NCBI GenBank assembly: GCA_011526585.1
Contig: WYBB01000185.1
Span: 1 to 64,000 of the forward strand
Reading direction: 5' to 3'
Source of the DNA: Deltaproteobacteria bacterium
GTDB lineage: Bacteria > Myxococcota_A > UBA9042 > PHBI01
DNA: 64,000 bases
A program made the position numbers and the translations under genes. How positions within the stretch are numbered: position 1 is the first letter of the stretch; every line of letters begins with the position of its first letter. The notes under the pieces are model-generated. The model was not told the DNA's origin and ran no database searches. It was given only the letters and a program-made list of their open reading frames with translations. Below, one piece after another: positions 8,720-15,827 of the stretch.

Positions 8720-9103
8720 TCAGAGCTCGCGCAGGTACCAGCGTGCGCCGCGGCGCACGAGCGTGACCTCGGCGCGACGCTCGTCGGGGCCGAAGACGAT
8801 GCTGACGCGCGCGAGCTCGTCGGGGTCGCCGGGGCGCGGCACGAAGCCGCCGATGCGCGCGTGCGCGAACCAGGCGCGGAAGAGGTCCCAGGCGCGCGCG
8901 TCGTCGGGGCTCGCTTCGCAGATCCGGCGCGCGTCGGAGTCGACAGTGCCGTCGGGGTCGCAGAGATCGGCGAGCCCGCTCGGGTCGCCCTCGCGCGCGG
9001 CGGCGATGATCTTCTCGAGCGGGGTGAGCGGGCTCTCGTCGTCGCCACCGCAGCCGCAGGCGAAGAGCGCGAGGAGCAACGGTGTGAAGAGACGGCTACT
9101 CAC
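8720..9103 (-). CDS. Small predicted lipoprotein
   Basis: This 127-residue protein has a lipoprotein-type signal (MSSRLFTPLLLALFAC, Cys at 16) followed by a Gly/Asp linker and a compact domain. It ends VTLVRRGARWYLREL, which resembles the last strand of NTF2-like folds, so a small NTF2-like domain is possible but unproven. The start ATG overlaps the stop region of the CHAD gene by 8 bp (9096-9103), so the two are probably translationally coupled and co-transcribed. Confidence 0.7.
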   Translation of the reverse strand: MSSRLFTPLLLALFACGCGGDDESPLTPLEKIIAAAREGDPSGLADLCDPDGTVDSDARRICEASPDDARAWDLFRAWFAHARIGGFVPRPGDPDELARVSIVFGPDERRAEVTLVRRGARWYLREL

Positions 9104-10127
9104 CCTGGGCAGCCGCGGGGGTGGCGGGTTCGGGCGCGGGCGCGGCTGCCGCGGGAGCGGAAGCGGGCTCGGGCTCGGGCTCGGTGATCAGGATCTTCTT
9201 CGGCGACGCGGCGAAGGCGCGTGCGGCGTCGATGAGCGCGCGTTCGACGTGCGAATCGGTGAGCTCGCTCAGGATCGCGTCGAGGCGATCGGGGTCGAAG
9301 CCGATGCCGTCGCCTTCGGCCTCGGCGACGATCGAGCGCAGCGCGTAGAGATCGGAGACCTTGCCGAGGTCGCGCGCGAGCGACTTCATCATGCGGTGCA
9401 GGTCGCGCACGGCCTCGAGCCACGGCGGCGGCGCGGGGGGCTCGGGCGCGGCCCCCTCGGGCGCGTTCGGAGCGGGCGCGGGCGCCGCGGGGACCTCGAC
9501 CGAGGCGAGCAGCTCGAGCTGGTAGCGCAGCTTGCGCACCGCCCGGCGAAAGGCGTGCACGTGCGCGATCTTGCGGCTGTCGACCGCCCGGCGGAAGGCG
9601 CGCCGCGCGGCGCGATAGCTCTCGCGCAGGCGGTCGAGCACGATCTCGATGTCGATCCAGGCGTGCACGGCGGTGGCGAAGATCTCGGGGAAGCCGGCGA
9701 GCGAGCGCACGTTCTTGCGCAGGCGCCAGGCGACGATCTCGTCGTTGGCGAGCTCACCGCGGCAGGCCTCGAGCCAGGCGCGCACCGCGATGAGGCTCAC
9801 GTCGTCGGTGCCGAGCAACGCCAGCTCCTCGAGGTGGTTCAGCATCGGCAGCACCGCGTCGAGATCGCGCGCGATCCGGGTGCGGCGGCGCGCGCGGTCG
9901 ACCGAGGTGACGAGCCACTTGCGGTGCACGCGACGCAGGACCGGCCAGGCGAGATCGACCACCGCCTCGGTGCGGCGGAGCGAGCGACGGTAGTCGTGCA
10001 TCGCCGAGGCCGGCGACTCGATCGCCTTCTTCACCTCGGCGCGGGCCGCCTCCACCATCGCCTCGACGGCACGGGCGAGGCCCTCGGCCAGGGGTCGATC
10101 GTAGTCGAGAACGAGCTCTCGTTGCAT
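9096..10127 (-). CDS. CHAD domain protein (polyphosphate-binding type)
   Basis: This 343-residue helical protein is rich in Arg, Lys and His. The repeated pattern MHDYRRSLRRTEAVVDLAWPVLRR, RKWLVTSVDRARRRTRIARDLD and VHAFRRAVRKLRYQLELL is the basic four-helix-bundle pattern of the CHAD domain, known from structural work to bind inorganic polyphosphate. An acidic Pro/Ala-rich linker and a low-complexity tail (PEPEPASAPAAAAPAPE) follow. The start at 10127 is supported by GGAGGAG 7 nt upstream; extending to 10526 would run through the divergent promoter and the SixA gene. Context fits polyphosphate biology: divergent neighbours are a SixA-like phosphatase and a Ppx/GppA phosphatase. It is coupled to the small lipoprotein. 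Confidence 0.88.
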   Translation of the reverse strand: MQRELVLDYDRPLAEGLARAVEAMVEAARAEVKKAIESPASAMHDYRRSLRRTEAVVDLAWPVLRRVHRKWLVTSVDRARRRTRIARDLDAVLPMLNHLEELALLGTDDVSLIAVRAWLEACRGELANDEIVAWRLRKNVRSLAGFPEIFATAVHAWIDIEIVLDRLRESYRAARRAFRRAVDSRKIAHVHAFRRAVRKLRYQLELLASVEVPAAPAPAPNAPEGAAPEPPAPPPWLEAVRDLHRMMKSLARDLGKVSDLYALRSIVAEAEGDGIGFDPDRLDAILSELTDSHVERALIDAARAFAASPKKILITEPEPEPASAPAAAAPAPEPATPAAAQGE

Positions 10128-10299
10128 GGTCTCCTCCGTACGGGTCGCTGGGTCGTCTCCGGGCCGTGGTGCCCGTCCCGCCCGGCGATCGTTGCAGAGC
10201 GGTTGCGGCGCGGCCACGTGACCGTCGCCGAAGCAGTATAGGCAGTCGCGGAGGATCTGTGTACCCTCGCCGCGCGCCCCGAGGCGCAAAAGGACGACC

Positions 10300-10899
10300 A
10301 TGGAGGTGACCTTCTTCCGGCACGGCATCGCCGTCGACCGGGCCGACCCGCTGGCGCCGATCGACTTCGAGCGGCCGCTCACGCTCGAAGGCAAGAACAG
10401 GACGGAGGCGGCCGCGCGTGGCCTGCGTGCGCTCATGCAGACGCCGGCGCTGATCCTGACGAGCCCGTACCGGCGCTGCGTGCAGAGCGCGCGCCTGCTC
10501 GCGGTCGCGTTCGGGATCCCGCGCAAGGCCGTGCGCGAGAGCGACGCGCTGCGCCCCGACGCCGACCCGCGCGCGCTCTGGGCGGAGCTGGCGCTGCTCG
10601 GCCGACCGAGCGCGCTCTGCGTCGGCCACAGCGGCGCGCTCGAGCCGTGCGCCGGGGTGGCGCTCGGGCTCCTTCAAGGAGGCGACCGCGACGAGCCGCC
10701 CACCGACGAGGGGGCGAGCGACGCCGACAGCCGGGCCGCTCAGGCCGACATGCAACGGCTCGACAACGCGGTCTTCCGCGCGCTGCATCTCAAGAAGGCC
10801 GGCGCGCTCCAGCTCGAGGTCGACTTCGAGCCGCGGCTCACGGCACGCCTGTCCTGGCTCCTGTCGCCGCGGATCCTGAGACAAGTCGGGCGGCGCTGA
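10300..10899 (+). CDS. sixA: SixA-like phosphohistidine phosphatase (histidine phosphatase superfamily)
   Basis: This 199-residue protein has the RHG catalytic motif at residues 7-9, SPYRRCVQSARLL (the SPxxRxxQTA equivalent) near residue 52 and the second catalytic His in CVGHSG (H110). It lacks an insert between those blocks, like short SixA proteins that dephosphorylate phosphohistidine. About 25 extra residues (GGDRDEPPTDEGASDADS) sit after the VGH motif. The start is preceded by AGGA. One base after its stop codon the Ppx/GppA gene begins with GTG, so the two are surely co-transcribed. A role in polyphosphate or phosphotransfer regulation is inferred from the CHAD, SixA and Ppx context. 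Confidence 0.87.
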   Translation: MEVTFFRHGIAVDRADPLAPIDFERPLTLEGKNRTEAAARGLRALMQTPALILTSPYRRCVQSARLLAVAFGIPRKAVRESDALRPDADPRALWAELALLGRPSALCVGHSGALEPCAGVALGLLQGGDRDEPPTDEGASDADSRAAQADMQRLDNAVFRALHLKKAGALQLEVDFEPRLTARLSWLLSPRILRQVGRR

Positions 10900-10900
10900 G

Positions 10901-12421
10901 GTGGCCCTGGTCCTGCCGCCCGACTTCCTCGCCGCGCTCGATCTCGGCTCGAACAGCTTCCACCTCGCGATCGCCAAGGTCGTGGGCAAGGGGCTGCACG
11001 TCGTCGACCGCATGCAGGAGCGGGTGCAGCTCGCCGCCGGGCTCGGCGAGGACAAGGTCCTCGACGAGGCGACGCAGGAGCGTGGCCTCATCGCTCTCGA
11101 GCGCTTCGGGCAGCGTCTGCGCGACACCCCGGGCGCCGCCGTGCGCGCGGTCGGCACCGACACCCTGCGCGTCGCGGTCAACGCCCAACCCTTCCTCGAG
11201 CGCGCGGCCGAGGTGCTCGGCCACCCGATCGAGGTGCTCGCCGGCGAGGAGGAGGCGCGCCTCATCTATCGCGGCGTGGCGCAGTCGTTGCCGCATGGCG
11301 ACGGCGCGCGCCAGCTCGTGATCGACATCGGTGGCGGCTCGACCGAGTGCATCGTCGGCACCGGCCTCGAGGTCGAAGAGCTCGCGAGCCTGCACCTCGG
11401 GGCGATCGGGCTGACGCGTCAGTTCTTCGCCGACGGCCTCATCACGCGCGAGCGCTTCCGGCGCGCGCAGATCGCGGCGCAGCTCGCGTTCGAGCGCCTG
11501 CCCGAGCCTTTTCTGCGCGGCGGATGGGTGCGCGCCTTCGGCGCCAGCGGCACGCTCATCGCGCTGGACGAGATCCTGCGCGCCAACCAGTGGACCCAGG
11601 GCAACGGGCGCGGCGGCGGCATCACCAAGGACGGCCTCACGCGCCTGCGCGAAGCGCTCCTCACCGCGGGCCACGCCGATCGGCTGCAGGGGATCGCCGG
11701 CCTCAAGCCACAGCGCCAGGGGATCATCGCCGCCGGCACCGCCATCGCGCGCGCGGCGTTCAAGGCGCTGCCGCTCAAGCAGCTCCAGGCGACCAGCGCG
11801 GCGCTGCGCGAAGGCGTACTCTTCGATCTGCTCGGGCGCTTCCTCGAGGGCGACATCCGCGAGACGACGATCCACCACCTGATGGATCGTTTCCACGTCG
11901 ATCGCGAGCAGGCCGCGCGCGTCGAGAGGACGGCGCTGCAGCTCTTCTCACGCGCGCGCTGGATCCCGCAGGCCGAGGCCGACGCGGCGAAGCGCTACCT
12001 GGCGTGGGCCGCGCGCCTGCACGAGGTCGGCCTGGCGATCTCCTTTCACGGCTACCACAAGCATGGCGCCTACATCCTCGCGCACACGCCGCTGCCCGGC
12101 TTCTCGCGCGACGACTCGCAGATGGTCGCGGCGCTGGTCCTCGGCCACCGCAAGCGACTGGCGCGCGAGGTCTTCCAGGCCCTGCCGCCGCACCTGCGCG
12201 AGACCGGCTTTCGCCTGACACTGATCCTGCGCCTGGCGGCGCGCCTGTGTCGCGCGCACAGCGAGCGCCCGCCGGGCGAGGTCAACCTCGAGGTCAGCGG
12301 CCGCATCTTGACCTTGACCTTGCCCGAGGGTTTCCTCGCTCAGCACCCGCTGACGCAGGCCGACTTCGCCGAAGAGGCCGAGCGACTGGCGGCGGTGGGC
12401 ATCACCCTCTTCGTACGGTAG
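10901..12421 (+). CDS. ppx: Ppx/GppA family exopolyphosphatase/guanosine pentaphosphatase
   Basis: This 506-residue protein of the ASKHA fold shows phosphate-1 loop LDLGSNSFHLAI (about residues 13-24), EEEARLIYRG, phosphate-2 loop IDIGGGSTECIVG and GASGT, followed by a C-terminal HD-like helical region. This is the full length and order for exopolyphosphatases, which release phosphate from polyphosphate or pppGpp in the cytoplasm. Translation starts at a GTG one base after the SixA stop, and the stop is 4 bp from the Coq4 gene, giving a tight SixA-Ppx-Coq4 operon. Ppx and GppA activities cannot be told apart from sequence here. Confidence 0.92.
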   Translation: MALVLPPDFLAALDLGSNSFHLAIAKVVGKGLHVVDRMQERVQLAAGLGEDKVLDEATQERGLIALERFGQRLRDTPGAAVRAVGTDTLRVAVNAQPFLERAAEVLGHPIEVLAGEEEARLIYRGVAQSLPHGDGARQLVIDIGGGSTECIVGTGLEVEELASLHLGAIGLTRQFFADGLITRERFRRAQIAAQLAFERLPEPFLRGGWVRAFGASGTLIALDEILRANQWTQGNGRGGGITKDGLTRLREALLTAGHADRLQGIAGLKPQRQGIIAAGTAIARAAFKALPLKQLQATSAALREGVLFDLLGRFLEGDIRETTIHHLMDRFHVDREQAARVERTALQLFSRARWIPQAEADAAKRYLAWAARLHEVGLAISFHGYHKHGAYILAHTPLPGFSRDDSQMVAALVLGHRKRLAREVFQALPPHLRETGFRLTLILRLAARLCRAHSERPPGEVNLEVSGRILTLTLPEGFLAQHPLTQADFAEEAERLAAVGITLFVR

Positions 12422-12425
12422 CCGC

Positions 12426-13115
12426 ATGATGATCACGCCACGGCAGTGGGCTCGGCTCGGCCTCTCGATCGTGCGGGGGCTCCGCGACTCCACGCGCACC
12501 GACGAGCTCCTGGTCGCCGAGGAGATCGTCTGCCGCGGGCGCTTCACGGCGCTGCACGCGGCGCTCGCGCCGACGATCGAGGCCGACCCCGAGGCGCGCC
12601 GGCTGCTCGCCGACAAGCCCCGGCTGTCCAGGGACAGCGTCGACTTCGCGGCGCTCGCCGCGCTGCCCGCCGACACGCTCGGCGGCGCCTACGCACGCCA
12701 CCTCGAACGTTTCGGCCTCGACCCCGACCTGCTCGCCGACCCGTTCGGACACTGGAGCGGCGCCCACTACGCGCACCCCGACGCCGCCTATCTGCACGAG
12801 CGCTACCGTCAGACCCATGATCTGTGGCACGCGCTGACCGGGCTCGGCACCGAGGGCTACCAGGAGGTCCTCATCCACGCCTTCACCTGGGGCCAGCTGC
12901 GCCTGCCGTACTCGGCGCTGATCGTCGGCTTCGGCACGCTCAAGCACGTGCTGATCGAACGGCGCTGGGACGTGCTGCGGCATGGCCTGCGCGAGGCGTG
13001 GCAGGCCGGAAAGGACGCCGCGCCGCTGATCCTCGTGTACTGGGAAGAGCGCTGGGCGATGGGCCTCGACGAGATCCGCGCGACGTACCGGATCCGGACC
13101 CTGGATCAAATCTGA
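12426..13115 (+). CDS. coq4: Coq4 family protein (quinone biosynthesis)
   Basis: This 229-residue protein carries HDLWHALTGLGTEGYQE (H131 onward), an exact HDxxH-x11-E Coq4 motif, plus the family-typical GHWSGAHYAHPDAAYLHERYRQ before it and GFGTLKHVLIERRWDVL after it. Coq4 is required for ubiquinone synthesis; recent work on the family implicates it in processing the C1 position of the ring. It is the third gene of the SixA-Ppx-Coq4 operon, 4 bp after the Ppx stop, with no obvious functional link to polyphosphate. A second, more divergent HDxxH-x11-E protein is encoded at 2539. Confidence 0.9.
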   Translation: MMITPRQWARLGLSIVRGLRDSTRTDELLVAEEIVCRGRFTALHAALAPTIEADPEARRLLADKPRLSRDSVDFAALAALPADTLGGAYARHLERFGLDPDLLADPFGHWSGAHYAHPDAAYLHERYRQTHDLWHALTGLGTEGYQEVLIHAFTWGQLRLPYSALIVGFGTLKHVLIERRWDVLRHGLREAWQAGKDAAPLILVYWEERWAMGLDEIRATYRIRTLDQI

Positions 13116-13204
13116 GCGGGCTCATTTCATGGGCAGTGAGATCGGGGTTGGACCGCGCCTGTGGTCACCTGCAGGGATGAAACGCACGCAGGCCAGCTCC
13201 CTCT

Positions 13205-13268
13205 CAGGCGACCAGGAAACGAGGAAAGCAGGAGTTCCTGGCTTCCTCACCTCCTGGCTTCCTCAGAT
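13205..13268. repeat. Dispersed AGGAAA-type imperfect palindromic repeat (family B), copy 1
   Basis: This element of about 64 bp lies between convergent genes (13115 and 13284). Its left half is CAGGAAACGAGGAAAGCAGGAG-like (13213-13234) and its right half CTTCCTCACCTCCTGGCTTCCTC-like. CCAGGAA/TTCCTGG arms (13212-13218 and 13235-13241) can fold into a hairpin. The inverted copy at 35483-35550 shares 21 of 22 bases in the left half and the same right half, so this is a real dispersed repeat. The remaining 13116-13204 shows nothing I can name. Confidence 0.75.
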
Positions 13269-13283
13269 GCAGGTCGGTTCTCT

Positions 13284-14504
13284 TCAGGCGTAGTGGATCT
13301 GGATCGTCTCGATGACCGTCTTGACGGCCGCCTTGACGACCTCGGTGTCGGGGTGGCGCAGGAGCACCCAGCCGTCCCCCTCGTAATGATCGGAGCGCGG
13401 GTCGCCGGGGTTGGGCAGGCGCGCCTTCATCACCAGGTGGCCGACCTTCTTGTTGGCCTCGTCGACGCCGGTCACGCGCGTGACGCGCCCGCGCCCGACC
13501 CCGCGCAGGAACGCGACGGCGACGGCGTACTTCCTCTGGAAGGGGCCGTCGAAGGCCTCGTCGATCACCGCGCGCGCCCACACGCGGTACATGTCGACGT
13601 CGTGCGCGTAGCCGTTGGCCATGACGATGTGCGCGCCGGGCGGGCGCGCGGCGATCTCGCCGATCGCGAGCGAGCCGTCGTCCTTCCTGAACCACTCCAT
13701 GTGGGTCATGCCGGTCTCGAGGCCGAGCGCCTTGACCGCGCCGACGCCCAGGGCCTCGACGCCGTCGAGCTCGGGCCCGCTCGCCTCGCGCGGCAGGAGC
13801 ACGACCCACTGGATCCAGGGCGTCTCCATGACCTCGAGCGGCGCGGGGAAGTAGCGGGTGTAGGAGGTCATCCTCACCTCGCCGCCGATGGTGATCGTCT
13901 CGAAGCTGTACTCGCGACCGCGCAGGAACTCCTCGGCGACACAGGGATTTTCAGGCGAGGCCCGCAACGCGCCGAGCGCGGCGCGGAGCTCCTCGGCCGA
14001 GCGGATCCGCCAGGTCGCCTTGCAGCCCATGCCGGCGGGCGGCTTGACGACGAGCGGGTAGCCGACCTCGGCGGCGAAGCGCTCGGCGGTGGCGAGGTCG
14101 GTGACGACCTGGTGGCGCGCGCACGGGAGACCGTGGCGCCGCAGCTCGTCCTTCATGCGCGCCTTGTCGCGGAAGAGGTCGGCGGTCTTCGGATCGGTGC
14201 CGGGCACGCCGAGCGCGGCACGCACGTGCGCGAGCTGCACTTGCAGCGGCTCGAGGATCCCGAGCACGCGGTGGATGGGACCGTGGCGCTCCTGCAGGAG
14301 GCGGGCGCCGCGGATGAGCTCGGCGGTGTCGAGGCCGTCGTCGAGGCGCACGAGGTCGGAGAAGAGCGTGAGGTCGTCGCTGCCTTTGCGCGGGGGCTCC
14401 TGACACAGACCGAGCAGGCGCACGCCGGGGAGCTGGGAGGCGGCGCGGGCGAAGCGCATCGTGGTCTCGAGCGGAAAGGGCGCAGCAAAAATCACGTTTC
14501 GCAT
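13284..14504 (-). CDS. ATP-grasp enzyme (paralogue A of a divergent pair)
   Basis: This 406-residue protein has the ATP-grasp core: YPLVVKPPAGMGCKATWRI (ATP-binding Lys and Gly-rich loop, about residues 165-183), CVAEEFLRGREYSFETITI, and the metal-binding end SLAIGEIAARPPGAHI with its E-x-R-x-P-G-like pattern. The family forms amide or thioester bonds through acyl-phosphates; the substrate here is unknown. It starts at MRNVIFAAPFPLETT, 23 bp from the divergent start of paralogue B at 14528. The two have nearly the same length and share THMEWF, GEI-R-PGA and GRGRxTRVxGxDE blocks, so they arose by duplication. The short gap means their promoters must overlap or lie inside each other's coding sequence. 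Confidence 0.88.
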   Translation of the reverse strand: MRNVIFAAPFPLETTMRFARAASQLPGVRLLGLCQEPPRKGSDDLTLFSDLVRLDDGLDTAELIRGARLLQERHGPIHRVLGILEPLQVQLAHVRAALGVPGTDPKTADLFRDKARMKDELRRHGLPCARHQVVTDLATAERFAAEVGYPLVVKPPAGMGCKATWRIRSAEELRAALGALRASPENPCVAEEFLRGREYSFETITIGGEVRMTSYTRYFPAPLEVMETPWIQWVVLLPREASGPELDGVEALGVGAVKALGLETGMTHMEWFRKDDGSLAIGEIAARPPGAHIVMANGYAHDVDMYRVWARAVIDEAFDGPFQRKYAVAVAFLRGVGRGRVTRVTGVDEANKKVGHLVMKARLPNPGDPRSDHYEGDGWVLLRHPDTEVVKAAVKTVIETIQIHYA

Positions 14505-14515
14505 GGGAGCCGGTG

Positions 14516-14521
14516 TAGCAT
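14516..14521 (+). promoter_or_regulatory. -10-like box 6 nt before the start of ATP-grasp paralogue B
   Basis: TAGCAT ends 6 nt before the ATG at 14528, so the predicted transcription start coincides with the start codon. No Shine-Dalgarno sequence lies in the 23-bp gap. A leaderless mRNA would explain how two divergent genes fit this small gap. The -35 match is weak. Confidence 0.35.
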
Positions 14522-14527
14522 GCGGGC

Positions 14528-15745
14528 ATGAAGGTCGTCTTCCTCGCACCGCACTATCCCCCCGAGATGCAACAGTTCACGCGCGGCCTGGCCGAGGTTG
14601 GCGCCGAGGTCTACGGCGTCGGCGACCAGCCGGCGGCGGCGCTGCCACCGGCGCTCAAGCCGTACCTGAGCGACTACCTGCACGTCGCGCACATGATGGA
14701 CGAGGACCACGTGATCGGGCGCGTGACCCAGTGGCTGCGCGGGCGTGAGGTCGATCGGGTGCTGGCGAACTGGGAGCCGCTGATGGTGTGCGCGGCGCGG
14801 CTGCGCGAGCGCTACGGCATGCCGGGCATGTCGGTCGAGACGACGCGCGGCTTTCGCGACAAGGAGCTGATGAAGGAGCGCGTGCGCGCGGCCGGGCTGC
14901 GCGTGCCACACTCGCAGCGGGTCAGGACCGTCGCCGAGGTGCACGAGGCGGCCGAGCGCATCGGCTACCCGTTGATCATCAAGCCGATCTCAGGCGCGGG
15001 CAGCGCCGACACCTACAAGGTCGACGAGCGCGCCGAGCTCGACCGCGTGCTCACCGCGATGCGCCACGTGCACGAGGCGAGCGTCGAGGAGTACATCGAC
15101 GGCGAGGAGTTCACCTTCGACACCGTGTCGATCGACGGGGCGCCACGCTTCATGAACGTCGCGCAGTACCTGCCCAAGCCGATCATCGCGCGCAGCGAGG
15201 AGTGGGTGAGCCCGGTGATCATCACCGTGCGCGACCTCCGGCAGGAGAAGCTCGCGGCGGGGATCGAGCTCGGGCGCGGCGTGCTCCGGGCCCTCGGCAT
15301 GGGCGACGGCTTCACCCACATGGAGTGGTTCCTCAAGCCAAACGGCGAGGCGGTCTTCGGCGAGATCGGCTGCCGCGCCCCCGGCGCCAAGCTCGTCGAT
15401 CAGATGAACTACTCGTGCGACATCGACCTCTTCCGGGAGTGGGCGCGCGTCGTCTGCCATCGCCGCTTCGAGGCGACGGTCGACTACAAGTACAACACCG
15501 CGATCATCTTCAAGCGCGCCAAGGGGCGTGGTCGCATCACGCGCGTCGAGGGCCTCGACGCGTTCATGCGCGCGCACGGTCGCCACGTGGTCGAGCAGAA
15601 GCTCCTGCCGGTCGGCACGCACCGCCGCGACTGGAAGCAGACGCTGATCTCCGACGGCCACATCATGCTGCGCCACCCCGATTGGGCGACCGCTTACGAG
15701 CTGGCCTTCGAGGTCGCCGGCAAGGTTCACCTCTACGCCCAATGA
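14528..15745 (+). CDS. ATP-grasp enzyme (paralogue B of a divergent pair)
   Basis: This 405-residue paralogue of the divergent gene has ATP-grasp elements YPLIIKPISGAGSADTYKV (about residues 150-168), SVEEYIDGEEFTFDTVSI, and the metal site AVFGEIGCRAPGAKLVDQMN. It also carries the shared GFTHMEWF and GRGRITRVEGLDA blocks. It is a likely ligase of unknown substrate, possibly acting with paralogue A on a common small molecule or peptide. The ATG at 14528 lacks a Shine-Dalgarno sequence and is preceded by TAGCAT at 6 nt, suggesting a leaderless transcript. After the stop come a GTGCCC hexanucleotide run (about 15753-15788) and a family A palindrome. Confidence 0.88.
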   Translation: MKVVFLAPHYPPEMQQFTRGLAEVGAEVYGVGDQPAAALPPALKPYLSDYLHVAHMMDEDHVIGRVTQWLRGREVDRVLANWEPLMVCAARLRERYGMPGMSVETTRGFRDKELMKERVRAAGLRVPHSQRVRTVAEVHEAAERIGYPLIIKPISGAGSADTYKVDERAELDRVLTAMRHVHEASVEEYIDGEEFTFDTVSIDGAPRFMNVAQYLPKPIIARSEEWVSPVIITVRDLRQEKLAAGIELGRGVLRALGMGDGFTHMEWFLKPNGEAVFGEIGCRAPGAKLVDQMNYSCDIDLFREWARVVCHRRFEATVDYKYNTAIIFKRAKGRGRITRVEGLDAFMRAHGRHVVEQKLLPVGTHRRDWKQTLISDGHIMLRHPDWATAYELAFEVAGKVHLYAQ

Positions 15746-15752
15746 GCCCGCA

Positions 15753-15788
15753 GCCCGTGCCCGCGCCCGTGCCCGTGCCCGTGCCCGC
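15753..15788. repeat. Short GTGCCC/GCGCCC hexanucleotide repeat
   Basis: About six units of CCCGTG or CCCGCG lie between the ATP-grasp stop and the family A palindrome at 15793. This simple repeat could vary in length between isolates; no function is apparent. Confidence 0.6.
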
Positions 15789-15792
15789 TTCC

Positions 15793-15813
15793 GGGCGGCC
15801 ACGAGGGCCGCCC
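15793..15813. repeat. Family A palindromic repeat (GGGCGGCC-ACGAG-GGCCGCCC)
   Basis: This is the same 21-bp hairpin as at 3166 and 3219, between convergent genes ending at 15745 and 15828, and in the same orientation as the other copies. It could serve as a bidirectional transcription stop. Confidence 0.8.
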
Positions 15814-15827
15814 CCACGCCCGGGTCG

